Positions 22,423 to 33,601 of a stretch of 64,000 bases of DNA are shown here, in pieces. The position numbers were made by a program, and so were the translations under genes. Under the pieces are notes generated by a model. That model did not search any database and was not told the DNA's origin. It saw only the letters and a list, made by a program, of their open reading frames with translations. Within the stretch, counting starts at the first letter, position 1. The number at the start of each line of letters is the position of its first letter. This DNA is from Paratrimastix pyriformis (taxonomy: Eukaryota; Preaxostyla; Paratrimastigidae). The stretch covers positions 553,501-617,500 of the forward strand of contig JAPMOS010000012.1 of NCBI GenBank assembly GCA_027972325.1. Direction: 5' to 3'.

Positions 22423-25402
22423 CCCGGGCTGTGTCGACTCCCTCTGTGGGGCGGCGGGCGCAGCGGCTGGTGATGTGTGCCAGCAAGGCGCTGGGACAGG
22501 CCGTGGGCCGGGTGGTGGCCGAGGTGGACCTGTCCTCCATCCGGCGGGTGAACGCCCTGCGGCCCGCGGTGCGCATCTGGGCGGGCGCCTCGGGGCGGCT
22601 GGGGCGGCCCGGCAACGACCCCTGCGTGGGCGGGGCGGCCATCCGGCCCAGCAGCCTGCTGGCCCTGCAGCGCTGGTTCCCCAACGCCCGGCGGCTCGTC
22701 TGGGTCGACGTGCGCCTCGCCTCCCGTCCGTCGCTGCCGCCCCGCCCAAAGGCCCACCGCCCCTCACGTCACGCCGCCCCTCGCGTCACGCCGCCCCTCA
22801 CGTCACGCCGCCCCCATCCGCCCCCATCCGCGGTCTGACTCGCGCCGCCTCCGCTGCCTGCTGGTGGTGCTGGTGGTGCTGCCTGGCGGTTGTGGCTGTG
22901 CTGGCTGTGGCGGGTGTGGCGGGTGTGGCGGTGGTGGCGGTGGTGGCGGTGGTGGCGGTTGTGGCGGTGGTGGCGGTTGTGGCGGTGGTGGCGGTGGTGG
23001 CGGTGGTGGCGGTTGTGGCGGTGGTGGCGGTGGTGGCGGTGGTGGCTGTGCTGGCTGTGGCGGGTGTGGCGGTTGTGGCGGTTGTGGCGGTTGTGGCGGT
23101 TGTGGCGGTTGTGGCGGGTGTGGCGGTGGTGGCGGTGGTGGCGGTTGTGGCGGTTGTGGCGGTTGTGGCGGTTGTGGCGGTTGGCGGTTGTGGCAGGCTT
23201 CGGAGTGGGGACCCCCCACCAGGCCCTGCTCAAGTGCTACCTGGCCCGGACGCCCCGGCCCGAGCTCACGGCCCCGCCGCTGGCCCCGGGGGTGTTCGTC
23301 TTCGGGGGCCCGCCGAGCCCAAGCCCGACCAGGGCGACGAGGCGCCGCCCCCTGGCTGCCGCGGCCCTCGCGGAACCCCTTCGGGCTGGTCCCCGGGCAG
23401 GGCTTCTGGTTCGCGGTCCCGCGGGGCCCCTCCGGATCGTCGAGGCGGGGCCCCGCCCCACAGGCCCCGCCAGTTCGCCGCCACGTGCCCCTGGTTCCTG
23501 CCCGACCGGAACCCCTTCACCCTGGACCCAGCCTGCAGCGACTGCGGCAGCTGGATCGTCCCGGCCCCCCTGATGCTCGTCTGCGGTGCCTGCCTCTGCG
23601 CCTGCCTGCCTCTGCGCGTGTGTGCGCGTGCGTGCGTGCCAGTGGAGGGGGGGGGGGGGGGGGGCGAAGAGGGGGAGGGGAGCATCGTCCATGCCCTTCC
23701 TCACCTCTCTGCCTGCCTGCGTGTGTGCCTTGGTGCCCCTGTGTGCGTATGTGCGTATGTGCGCATGTGCGTATGTGCGTATGTGCGTGTGTGCGTGTGT
23801 GCGTGTGTGCGTATGTGCGTATGTGCGTGTGTGCGTGTGTGTGTCTTGCCTGTGTCGGGGACCCCCTTTGGCGCGACACATGCTGCTGCCGTGCGATGTG
23901 GTGAGAGCGTGAGCTGTCCATCCACACCATGTGACGGATCCCTTGTGGGTCCTGATTTCCGGTCTCGGATGTTGACGTGCTCTTCCGCCTGAGCGCTTTG
24001 CCGTTGACTGACCCTTGTTCGCTGCCGCCTGCTTGCGTATGTTGGCTTGGTGGACACTGCTTGACTATGGCGCTTCCCTCGTGGACTGTGCCTACATTTC
24101 TTGCGGTGTCTCTCTTCCCTCTTTTCAATGTGCGTGTGCGCGGCGGCGGGGTGGCGGCAGGTGAGCGAGCCGCACCAACCCTTCCCGGGTGACCCGCCGC
24201 CCGCGGAGCCCACCGCCTGGGGGCCCTTCGGGCCGCCCCCGGGGGCGATTCCCTTCGGGGCGCCCCAGGCCCGGCCCCGGCACAGCTGGTTCGAACCCGA
24301 CCCGACCCTGTTCGGGTTATCGGGCCCGAGGCGCCCCCAGGCCCAGGCCCAGGCCCAGGCCCAGGCCCAGGCCCAGGCCGCCACCCGGTCGCCCGGGGGC
24401 GAGTGGGAGGGCGAGGGCGACGAGGAGGGGGACGAGGTGCAGCTGGCCCGGGCCCTGACCTGGCCCCGGCTGAAGGGGCTCACCCTCGGCTCGGTGGGGG
24501 CCAGCTGCGACCCGCCCGCCAACCTGGTGGCCGTCCTGCTGGCCCTCAACCCGGCCCTGGGCGACCTGACCCTGGTCGCCTCGGCCGAGGCCATCTGGCA
24601 GCACAGGGCCCAGTGGGCGTGCCTCGTCCAGGGTCGGCACCCGGCAACGGGCCCTTCCTCTGCTCCTGCCCCCCCTGCGCCCCGCACCCCGCCCCGGCCT
24701 CTGCCACCACGCACCCCCCCCCCCCCCCCCCCCCCCCCCATGCCCGTCCCGGGTCTCATCGGAGGGCACCGTGGCCCGGCTCTGGCGGGGGTGGTGGGGA
24801 CGGCGCCACACCCGGCCAGACCTGGTGACGGTCGGGCCCTACATGGACCGGGTGGCCTTCCGGTTCGTGGCCCAGGACGGGCAGCCCTGCCGGCCGGCCG
24901 GCTTCGGCTTCGGGCACCGGGTGCCCGCCGACGGCCTCGCCATACCCCGGCTGTTGACCCCACAGGCGCGCCACCAGTTCCTCAAGGCCCGCCCTCCCCG
25001 CCCGCCCGCCCGCCCGTTCCTCTCTCCATCCCTCCCTCCCTTCCTCCACCCTGACCGCTCTTGGGCCCTTTTGGCCACGGCTGCGCCCAGGATTCCGAGG
25101 CGCCGGCTGATGCCATCGCGGATCGGCTCGGCCCGCGGGGCTTCTCCTTCTCCCGCCAGCCTGGGGGCTTCGGCAGGGGCGCCGCCGCCCAGGCTGCCGA
25201 CGGCGGCCTCTGGGGTCTGTGGCCTTGCCCCCCCCCCCCCCCCCCCCCCCTCGGGGGTTGGGGTTGGGGTTGGAGGACCCTGCGCATCCCTTCGTCCCTG
25301 GCTCACGCACGTGGCTTGGTGCCTGCAGGCCCCATCAACCCGCCCCCTGGCCCGCCTGCAGGCGTTGGCTTTGGCGCCTTCGGTGGGCCCCCCGCCGCTT
25401 TT

Positions 25403-25437
<35 letters not shown>

Positions 25438-28400
25438 CGGGCGACCCTTCGTCTTCGGGCCCCCCGGCACCGTCCGGAGGGCAGACGGCGGCCTCTTCGG
25501 GGCGCCGGCCGCGCCCCCGCCCCCGCCCCCGCCTCCCCCCGCATTCGGCGGTGCTCTGCCGGCGCCCCCTCCGCCGCCGCCCGGGGCGGCCGATCACGGC
25601 CCCGCGGGGCTGGGCTTCGGGCGGGGGCGGGGCGGCATGAGGGGCGGCTTCCGCGGCGGTCGGGGCGGCTTCCGGGCGGGCTTTGGCGCCGGGCGGGGCG
25701 CCGAGGTGGCCACCATCCCGGACGCCCCCGCCCCCCCACCCGCGCCGGGCGCGGGGTTCTTCGGGGCCCCGGCTGCCCACGCCCCGGCCCCCGGCCCGGC
25801 CCCGGCCTTGTTCGGGACCCAGCCTGCCTTTGCCTTCGGTGCCCCTGCTCCGGCCCCGGCCACCGCCCCGGCCCCTGCTTTATTCGGGGCCGCCCCGACC
25901 CCTGCTTTATTCGCGGCTCCGGCCCCGGGTTCGGCCCCTGCACTGTTTGGGGCTCCGGCTCCGGCTCCGGCCCCTGCTCTGTTTGGGCCCCCGGCGGCCA
26001 CCCCAGCGGCAGCCCCGCGTGGCTTTGCCTTTGGCGGAGCCCCCGCCCAGCCGGCTGGTGGCCTGTTCGGGGCTGCGAGGCCTGCCCAGGCCCCCGGATT
26101 CGGCTTCGGGTTTGGCGCGCCCGCATCCGCACCCGTGGCGGCCGAGAAGGTGGTTGAGGCGGCGGAGGAGAAGAAGAAGGAGAAGGAGGAGAAGGAGAAA
26201 CCGGAGGAGAAACCGGAGGAGAAGCCGGAGGAGAAGCCGGAGGAGAAGCCGGTGGAGAAGGTGGTCGAGGCGGAGGAGAAGACGGAGGAGAAGGCAGAGG
26301 ACAAGCAGTTGGCGCAGGAAAAGGCCCCGAGGGAGGCGGATCGTCCCGCGCCCCGGACCGCCGACCCGGAGGGACCCCACAGCCCCGGGCCCCGTCAGCA
26401 CGAACCCGAGCGCGTCCCCTCCCGGTCACGCTCCAGGTCACGGTCCAGGTCACGGTCCAGGTCACGGTCGCGTTCAGGCTCCCGGTCGCCGCGTGGGAGA
26501 AGCCCGCCGCTGCCCCGGGATCGTGCCCGGTCCCGGTCGCCTCCCCGGTTCGCCTTCGGGGGCGCACCTGCGGGGCCGGGGCCCCTCGCTTTTGGCGCAC
26601 CTGCTGCCGGGCGTCCTGCCGGCCTCTTCGCCGGCGGCGGCGGTGGCGGTGGCTTCGGTGGCTTCGGGGGCGGCGGCGGTGGTGGCTTCGGGGGCGGCGG
26701 CGGTGGCTTCGGCGGCGGTGGCTTCGGCGGCGGCGGCGGCGGCTTTGGGGGTGGTGGCGGCGGCTTTGGGGGCGGCGGCGGGCCGGCGGGCTTTGGGGTG
26801 GGGTTGGGCGGGATGGGCCGGGCGGCGCCTCAGCCTGGGCTGGCGGTGGCCCTGCGGCAGCCCATCGCCGACCCGCCCATCGCCAACGAGGTCGCCCCCT
26901 GCCCCCCACCCGCCTCCTCCCGCCGGGTCCCTTCTCGCCCGGTCCCTTCTCACCCGGTCCCTTCTCACCCGGCCCCTTCTCACCCGGTCCTCTTCACGCC
27001 CCTTCCTCGCCTGCCTTCCTGATGGCCTGGGGTGGGGTGGGTGTGCCGTGCCGCGCGCCCGAGCAGCTCCGCTCGCTGGACCTGAGCGGGGTCGTCCTCC
27101 CGGGCGGCCCGAGCTGCGAGTGCCTCCTGGGGGCGGCCGCCCACCTGGGCGAGCTGCGGCTGCGGGTGGCGGTCCGGTCGGAGGTCGAGGTGACCCCCTT
27201 CCTGTGCGCCCTCCTGCAGACGGGTCCCCACCTGGAGACCCTCGACCTCCAGATCTGCGGCGTCCGTCCCCACGCCCCCGCCCCTGCCCCTGCCCCTGCC
27301 CCTGCCCCCGCCCCCCAGCTTGATCCTGCCCACCCTGACCCACCATCCACCACCCCACCACCCACCACCCACCACCCACCACCCACCACGGCATGCCGCC
27401 CGTTGGTGTTGAGCTCCCCGCCCGACATCGTTGAGCCGCCGCCGTCTCTCATCCGCTCCTCGCCTCCGCTCCTCCTCATCCGCTCCTCGCCATCTTCTTC
27501 TTCTTGGCCGGAGCAGCGGGCGCCCGGGCCGGGGCCGGCCCAGCTGGCGGTGTGCTTCGTGGGCCCGGGCCCTGCGGTGCCTGGGGGCCGCCGTGGCCGA
27601 GAGCAAGCTCGACCCGGCCGCCGCCCAGAGCCTGCAGACCCTCCGCCTGGTGGGCCAGCTGGGCCAGCTGGGCCTGGACGCCCCCGCCCCGCCCTGCGCC
27701 CCGGGGCCTTCGGCCCCACAGGACGACGACGACCGCAGTCTGCCGCCGCACCCCCTTCCACGCCGCCCCGATTGCCCCACTGGCCGCTGCCTCGTTTGGT
27801 GGGCCTCTGTCTGTGCTCCGGCCCATCGATTGCCCTGCCCTCTCTTCCCCGCATGCCCCCCGGCTGCCTCCCGTCCGTCGCCCCGGCTGCCTCCGCCCGA
27901 GCAGCCGAGCCGGCCGCCAAGCCCAACGAAGACCAGCCCATCTTCACCGAGCCCGCTTGCATGGTCCGCCACGCAGCCACACACCCCGTCCTCCCCCCTG
28001 CCCTCCCTCTTTTTTTTTTTTTTTTTTTTAAACCTATTGCCATGGAGGTAGAGTCCATGGCAACGGTACAGCATATACACCGCTCACAGAGTACTCAGTA
28101 CTCTCTGAGCGAAGTAACACGCTACTGTCCCCATTATTTCTTACAGTTTCGATCTCAACTGAATCTTCCTCCCTCTCACCCCCCTCATCATTCCTCTTCT
28201 TGCCCCCATCCACTTTATCTTGCTTCCACCCACAATCCCCCCCCGTCCCCCCACACCCCCACCACCTTTCTTTCCCATCATCACCACCCTCTCCCCCACA
28301 TCCATCCCGCCTTTTCTCCCGTTGTATCTTCAATTCACCACATCATCATCCAGCACATCCCATTCCTTCCTCCAACCATTATTCTCGCCACAACCCCACT

Positions 28401-30375
28401 CCACTACCAATCGTTCCCACTTCCCCATCATACCTCTTCTTCTTCCCCACCTCGCCTAACCGATTCCGTCCACGCTTCCTCCTACTCAAACCATCACCAC
28501 TTTCCAAACTTCGATCCACTCTCCTTCCTTCTCACAAGTTTCTCCGTAATCTCATCCCAATCCTGATCCCTAACTGATGCCACTCTTTCCCGTCCCCACT
28601 CCCCTGCCTGCCCTCCCTCTCCCTCTCACCCCCCTGCCCTCCCTCTCACCCCCTGCCCTCTTCACCCCCGCCCTCCCGCCTCCCTCTCACTCCCCGCTCA
28701 CCGCTCTGCTGCCTGTCTGGCTGCCTGTCTGGCTGCTCGTCTGGCTGCCTGTTGCGGGACAATGGGGCGTGGCGCCTGGGCCTGGCCCCCCCCCCCCCCC
28801 CCCCCCCCGGGCAGATCTTCGAGGCCACCTGCGGGCCATCCTGGGCGCCGAGGAGCCCCTGGCGGCCGTCTGGGCGGCTGGCCGAGGGCACGGCGACACC
28901 CGACGAGCTCCTCATGGCCGCCGCCACCCAGGCGCGCATCCTCAACGGCTGCCTCCCCGCCGCCCCGTCCGTCACCCGGTCGCCCTCGCCTCGCGCCTCG
29001 CCCCCGCACACCAGGTGCCTCATGTATATCCATTCATCCATCGGTACGGGCGCCCTTCTTCCTGGGCAGGTGGTCTTCCCCCACGTGACCAACTTCGCCC
29101 TGCTGCACACCCTGGACACGGTGCCCCCCGCGGCCCCCCTCCACGGGGCCCTCTTCACCGAGGAGAGCGCCCCCCGGGCCCCCGGGGCGCCCCCGCGGCC
29201 CCCCAAGGCCCCCTCGCCCCCCGTGCCGGCCGAGCCGACGGGGCCGAGCGGGGCACCCGAGCAGCCCGCCGCGCCGGCCTTCTTCTTCGGACCCCCGCCG
29301 GCGGCGGCCCCGAAGCGGCCCGCGTTCCGGTTCGGGGGAGGCCCCCGGGGGGACGCCGAGGGCGACGAGGCTGCCCCGGGGCCCGACCCGCTGGGCGAGC
29401 AGGCGCGGGACAATCCCTGGTGCCTCCTGCCGGCCCTGAGCCACCCCTGGCTGGCCCCGCCGCCCCTGTACGCGCCCCCCGAGGGCCCCAGCCCCCTGGC
29501 GCCCCTGCATGCCGCCTACGGGGCCCTCTGGGCGCGCCCCTTCACCGAGCCCGAGCTGGCCCTGCTGGCCGGGGGCGTCTGTGGGCCCGCGGGCTGCTCG
29601 CTGGCCCGGACGATGCCCGCCCTGCGGGCGGCCGAGCTCTCCCTGGTGACGGCCGCCCACCCGGCCCGGCTGACGGTGGCCCACCCGACCCTCGAGCTGC
29701 TCCAGCTGACGGCCGTCCCCCGGCCCGGCCCCCGCCAGCCGCTGCACATGCTCTCGCTGCCCCTCATGCGCCAGACCCTCCCGCCCATCAGCCTCCTGGT
29801 CCGCCGCCACCCCACCCCACCCCGTGCCCTGCCCCCTCGCCCCTCCTCGCCCCCCCTCGCCCCCCCTCGCCCCTCCTCGCCCCCCCCTGACGCCGATACA
29901 CCGCGGTGCAAGTCATCATCCCCATCCCCCCTCTTCCGGCGGGCGGCAGACGCCCAACCTGGTGGCGCTGACGATGCGCTCGGCGGGCAACCTGACGGGT
30001 GAGGGGCCCACCGAGGTGGGGGAGTTCCGGGTGCCCATGGTGGACCCCAGCCGGCTGCTCTTCGGCCGGCCGCCCCGCCTGGAGGAGCTCACCCTCGACG
30101 GGTCGGGGCCCCTGCTGGCCGCCCCTGCTGCCGGTGCGGGCGCGCTGCCGGGGCCCCTGGAGCGCCTCGTGGCCGAGGAGGCCCTCGACCGCCCTGGGGC
30201 CCCGGGGTCCCTGCTGGTGCCGCCCCGGCTGGGCCGGCTCTCCCTGATGGGCATCCCGGTGGCCCTCGACGAGATCGAGGCGGCCCGCCTCTCGCGGTGC
30301 GGCCTCGCGGCCTCGCTGCGCGCCCTCGAGATCGACACGCTCGGCTTCGGCAACGGTCCGCGGCCGTGGAGCCCC

Positions 30376-30428
<53 letters not shown>

Positions 30429-31346
30429 TCGCCTCTCCACCGTCTCCACCTCGCTTGCGGGGTCGGGGTGCGGGAGCCGGAAGTGGGAGGCGGCGCCGAG
30501 GGTTGGCCCCGGGTTCCTTCTGCTGTGTGGGGCTCATTGGACGTGCCTTGCCTCGGTCCTGTTCCCTCTGCTGTGTGGGGCTGCTCAGAGGTGCTCCGCT
30601 CCGTCGGCCGGGCCGCGCCGCCCCGGCACCCGTCGGAAGGCCCCGAGGAGGCAGGCAGCCCCGCCACCGAGGCCGAGGCACCCGCCCCGCACCCCACGGC
30701 CCCCGCCGCCCCCGAGGGGAAGCTGGCCCCCATCCTGCGGCTTGCCGAGCTGCGCACCCTGCGCCTCCGCGCCGTGCCCGTCCCCGACCGGCTGGCCATC
30801 GACTGCCCCAACCTCGAGGTCCGGCATAGGGGCGGTGGGTGGGCGGGTGGGCGGATGCGGATGGGACGGGCGGAAGGGGTGGCGGAGGTGGCGCCGGATG
30901 GGGGGATGGATGATCAAGACTATGCTCTGTGCTCTGTGCCTGTGGGGGGGTTGGGGGTCGGTGGTCGGGGGTGTTGGGGCGGGCAGTGCGTGGAGCTGGA
31001 CGGGGTCCAGTGCCGGACCCAGTTCCTGCCGGTGGCCCCGGTGCTGCTGAGCCTGCCCCGGCCCGAGCGGCTCCGCACCCTGCGCCTGGCGGCCATCCAG
31101 CTGCGCGACGAGGCCCTCGAGCGCATCCTGGGCCGGCTGACGGGTCTCCGCGACCTGGCCCTGATCCGCTGCCCGGGGCTGGGGACCCCGCTGCTGCACA
31201 GCGACTCGCTCCGCTCGCTGGCCCTCGACCGCGACGACGCCCCCGACGAGGCCGACCCGGCCCGAGGTCCGCCCGCCCCCGGCCCCGGCCCCCCGGCCTT
31301 TCTCACGGCCACTCTCTGCGGACCGGCGTGGGTGGGTTGGGGTGTG

Positions 31347-31381
<35 letters not shown>

Positions 31382-31672
31382 GTGTGTGTGTGTGTGTGGG
31401 GGGCAGTGCTCTTTGGGCGGACTCCGGCCCCGTGCGTGCTGTGCCCCAACCTGGAACAACTCACGGTGGACGGCTCCTGCACGCTGTCCCGGTCGCCCTT
31501 CGCCCTCTGCCACCGGACCGCCCGCCAGGAGTCCCTGATCCCCAGCGAGCCCGCCATCTCCCTGGGCGAGCTGTGGAATCGCCTGGCGCATACCATCCGA
31601 ATGCGCCCCGTCCCCAGCTCGATGCTCGCCATGGCCGACGTCAATAGCACCGACCCGTTGGGCCTTTGGTGA
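17152..31672 (+). CDS. Giant ankyrin - F-box - FG/RGG/RS - leucine-rich-repeat protein
   Basis: About 30 exons, roughly 2,700 residues; I know no protein with this order. Exons: 17152..17204, 17260..17713, 17809..17884, 17968..18095, 18172..18304, 18592..18673, 18784..18898, 19154..19211, 19321..19383, 19677..19945, 20133..20762, possible 19-nt exon near 20840, 21180..21305, 21481..21563, 21850..22317, 22464..22725, 23197..23578, 24161..24632, 24820..24986, 25091..25214, 25329..26890, 27067..27261, 27544..27737, 27905..27963, 28815..28970, 29070..29798, 29950..30355, 30589..30818, 30987..31266, 31407..31672. Ankyrin-like repeats: FNALHAAALGG, MQPLHLAALVG, WTPLHYAVM, FTALHGAVVGGHLALARLLL, LTALHMALAQRQGDMAALL. 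F-box-like segment: LLDLNDDMLGLVMAGLTLPE plus MCASKALG. LRRs: LRSLDLSG, LETLDLQIC, LEELTLDG, LRTLRLAA, NLEQLTVDG. F-box proteins usually recruit substrates to SCF ubiquitin ligases. Frame slips occur in exons 17 (about 23310-23460) and 23. Confidence 0.72.
18999..19145. repeat. GGTTCGGGCTGG minisatellite in intron
   Basis: Tandem units of GGTTCGGGCTGGGG / GGTTCGGGCTGGT before the 3' splice site at 19153. G-rich on the plus strand. Confidence 0.85.
21768..21832. repeat. CAG/CAA trinucleotide tract, probably intronic
   Basis: The CAG/CAA run would read as poly-Gln, but only a frame starting after the AG at 21849 joins both neighbouring exons in phase. I therefore place the tract in the intron, where it offers many competing AG acceptor sites. 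Confidence 0.6.
22877..23195. repeat. GGTGGCGGT / GTTGTGGCG minisatellite in intron
   Basis: About 300 bp of GGTGGTGGC, GGTTGTGGC and GGGTGTGGC units. It is open in all frames and makes Gly-, Trp- and Pro/His-rich phantom proteins. It ends at the acceptor site 23196 of the giant gene. Confidence 0.9.
23842..24124. repeat. Dispersed 280-bp repeat, copy 1 (intron of giant gene)
   Basis: Starts TGTCTTGCCTGTGTCGGGG and ends TCTCTTCCCTCTTT. It matches 59330-59611 with one visible difference (five versus four C after GGGGA). A GTGCGTAT-type tract precedes it. It has lower GC than the surroundings and no long frame. It is probably a short interspersed element; I see no poly(A) tail or clear target duplication. 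Confidence 0.9.
25329..26890 (+). other. Single 1.56-kb exon encoding FG, RGG, charged and RS low-complexity domains
   Basis: Part of the giant gene, spliced in phase on both sides and open throughout. In order: Pro-rich start, GGLFGAPAAP and RGG-type segment (GRGGMRGGFRGGRGGFRAGF), FG repeats of the FGAPAPAPALFG type, a KPEEKPEE/EEK charged block, an RS dipeptide block (SRSRSRSRSRSRS), further FGGAPAGPG units and a (GGGGF)n tail. This resembles FG nucleoporins fused to splicing-factor-type tails. A link to nuclear pores or condensates is inferred from composition alone. Confidence 0.75.
28011..28167 (-). mobile_element. Poly(A)-tailed short retroposed insertion with two hairpins
   Basis: On the minus strand a body of about 138 nt ends in A20 (T20 at 28010-28029). 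The body has a perfect 10-bp hairpin (28037-28046 with 28054-28063, arm TTGCCATGGA) and a near-perfect palindrome (28081-28111, core AGAGTACT). CCTCCCTCT at 28002-28010 and 28168-28176 may be the target duplication, though the region is CT-rich. It looks like a SINE or retroposed small RNA within an intron of the giant gene. Confidence 0.55.
28177..28810. other. G-poor pyrimidine-rich intron segment
   Basis: Remainder of an 850-bp intron (27964-28814), the longest AT-rich stretch inside a gene here. G is very rare on the plus strand from about 28160 to 28560. The segment is open on the plus strand only because it lacks G and stops, and I see no protein in it. Confidence 0.7.
30378..30427. repeat. 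AC dinucleotide microsatellite
   Basis: (AC)n in an intron of the giant gene, directly after the GTCCGC donor region. Confidence 0.95.
31344..31397. repeat. CTGT tetranucleotide then GT microsatellite
   Basis: (CTGT)n followed by (GT)n in the last intron of the giant gene, next to the acceptor at 31406. Confidence 0.95.
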
Positions 31673-31943
31673 GGCCCAAACCCTGTCGAAAGCTTCGCCC
31701 ATAATTGTGATTGTTGTGTGATTAATATTGTGTCAATCGCTGTTTACAACCCCAACGTGTAACATTGATTTTTGAGGTCGTCTCAGTTCGGCCGGTCCGT
31801 CCCATTTTCGGGGGTCGAGCACCATCTGTAAAAAAAACCTTTGACACGCCCAGCGCGCGCCGAGGGTAGGCAAGCCATGCAGGAGGAGGAGCTCGTCGGA
31901 CCGCCTGGTGGGTTGCCTTTCAATTTCAATCTCTTCCAAAAGC

Positions 31944-33066
31944 ATGTCCGCCCTCGCCCTCTTTTTGGTTCATACCTTCGCTCGACGATCACAGTTGGCC
32001 ACGAATTCCATTGGCCGATGCATGATCTACAGGAAGATCGTCGACTCCACCATGGATTTGGGGATGAGAGAGCTTGAAGAAGGCGGGCCGAGCGGCACCA
32101 TAATTCTGGCCGAAGAACAGCGACAAGGGCGAGGCCGCGCCGGGCGGACGTGGCTCAGCAGCCCGCGGGGGAATCTCTACTTCACGGTGGTCTTTCGGTC
32201 GGACAGCGTGGGCTTTTGCCAACGCCTCAACTTCGCCATGGCCCTCGCGGTGGCCTCGTCCTTGCGCGAGATCGGTCCGCTCCCCCCATCCCCCCCCCCC
32301 CCCCCCCCCCCCCCCCGATGTCGGCCGATTCTGGCGTCATCTTCTTCACCCCCGCCCTGCTGCAGGCGTCGAAGATGCGGCCCTGAAGTGGCCCAACGAC
32401 TGCTGGGTTCGTGGCCAGAAGATTTGCGGGATGCTCCTGGATGCGCGGATGGTGCCCGGGGACGGAGACGATGGCCGGATGGAGTACCAGGTCAGCGTGG
32501 GCGTGGGCCTCAACGTCAACGAGCTCTTCCACCGCGAGGCCCCCGCTGCGAGCGGCCCCGCCGACCCTCCAGCGCTCGCGCCGAACCCCACCAGCGTGGC
32601 GATGGTCTTGGGGCGGCCCGTTGTGCGGGAGGTCCGTAACCAGGCCCGCCAGACCGCCTCTGAAAATCTGGGGGTCGCTTTTGTGGGGATCGTGTTGTTG
32701 TGGGGATCGGCAGCACCTGCTGGCGCTGGTCTGCAACCGGCTGGAGCGCTATCTGGCCGTTGGGGCCATCACGACCCTGCTGCGCGAGTACGGCGAGTAC
32801 GACCTGCTCCGGGGGCGCGAGGTGGTCGTCAAGCCCAAGGGCAGGTCCGCTCCCCCCGCTCCCCGCCACCTCCCTCTTCATCTCCTCTGCCAACCGCCCG
32901 CCCCGCCAGGGAGTCGGCCGAGGGCTACGAGGCTCAGGTGTGCGGGGTCTCGGAGGAGGGCAATCTCCTCGTGGCGCCCCTCCTCGACCAGGAGGGCGGC
33001 CCGGCCGCAGGGGAGGAGGTGGCTCTCTGCTCGGAAGAGGTCTTCGTTCGGCCCCGCCAGCAGTGA
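31944..33066 (+). CDS. Biotin--protein ligase (BirA/holocarboxylase synthetase catalytic domain)
   Basis: Attaches biotin through biotinyl-AMP to carboxylases. Exons: join(31944..32274, 32366..32631, 32714..32844, 32910..33066), all in phase, 294 residues. The biotin-binding loop GRGRAGRTW is followed by SPRGNLYFTVVF, the KWPND motif, ICGMLLD and VGVGLNVNE. The last exon holds the small C-terminal domain. The start at 31944 gives a short basic and hydrophobic N-terminus (MSALALFLVHTFARR), possibly an organellar leader. An ATG at 31876 is in another frame. It follows the giant gene on the same strand after 271 AT-rich bp and converges with the NSUN2 gene. Confidence 0.93.
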
Positions 33067-33295
33067 GGACTGGCGCCTCGCCCCCCCCCCCCCCCCCCCC
33101 CCCCCCCGCTCTGGTGTATATGCGCGCGTTGAATATTCCGCTGTGGGTTGAGGATCGCGGGTGGCAAGCGGCCACTTTCGGCGAAAGACAGAAAGCAGAT
33201 GATGATGAAGAAGAAGAAGAAAGCCGCACAGAGAGACCCCATCTCCGCGGGCCCGGCCATCCACCTGCTGCCCCCGCGGGACTCGAGGGGGCCGC

Positions 33296-33567
33296 TCAGT
33301 GGCTGGTGGTGGCCGTGGCCGTGGCCGCGGCGCCCGGGGCGGGCAGCGAGTCGAGGAAGGTCAGCATGCCCGAGACGAGCGGCTGGGGGGCGCACACCTG
33401 CAGGTGGAAGCCGCCGCAGCGGCAGAGGAGGGGCAGCGAGACCACCAGGGGCTCGGCCTCCCCCGGGACGGCCACCGGGTGGCGGTGCATGACCACCACC
33501 GAGCCCGGCTTGAGGGCCTGCAGCTCGGTCCGCTTGGCCTGGGGCAGCGGCCCTGCACCGACCAAAG

Positions 33568-33601
<34 letters not shown>

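Noticed and set aside
22803-23219. Pro-Gln or His-Arg rich proteins on the minus strand
   Set aside because: Frames through an intronic GGTGGC minisatellite; they have no start context and clash with the spliced gene on the plus strand.
23842-24124. Whole intron as an introner element
   Set aside because: The repeat occupies only part of each intron and does not reach either splice site, so it has not itself created the intron.
25335-26909. Minus-strand 500-codon Arg/Pro-rich frame
   Set aside because: Antisense of the FG/RGG exon; high GC leaves all frames open. No splice or homology support.
28032-28566. Plus-strand coding continuation through the pyrimidine-rich segment
   Set aside because: It is open only because G is nearly absent. 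The frame runs through a poly-T tract and a palindrome, and the flanking exons join without it.
17152-31672. Two or three separate genes (ankyrin; F-box/LRR; FG protein)
   Set aside because: No stop, start or AT-rich promoter island separates them, and exon phases connect throughout. The AT-rich patch at 28.0-28.7 kb is an intron. Kept open as the main alternative.
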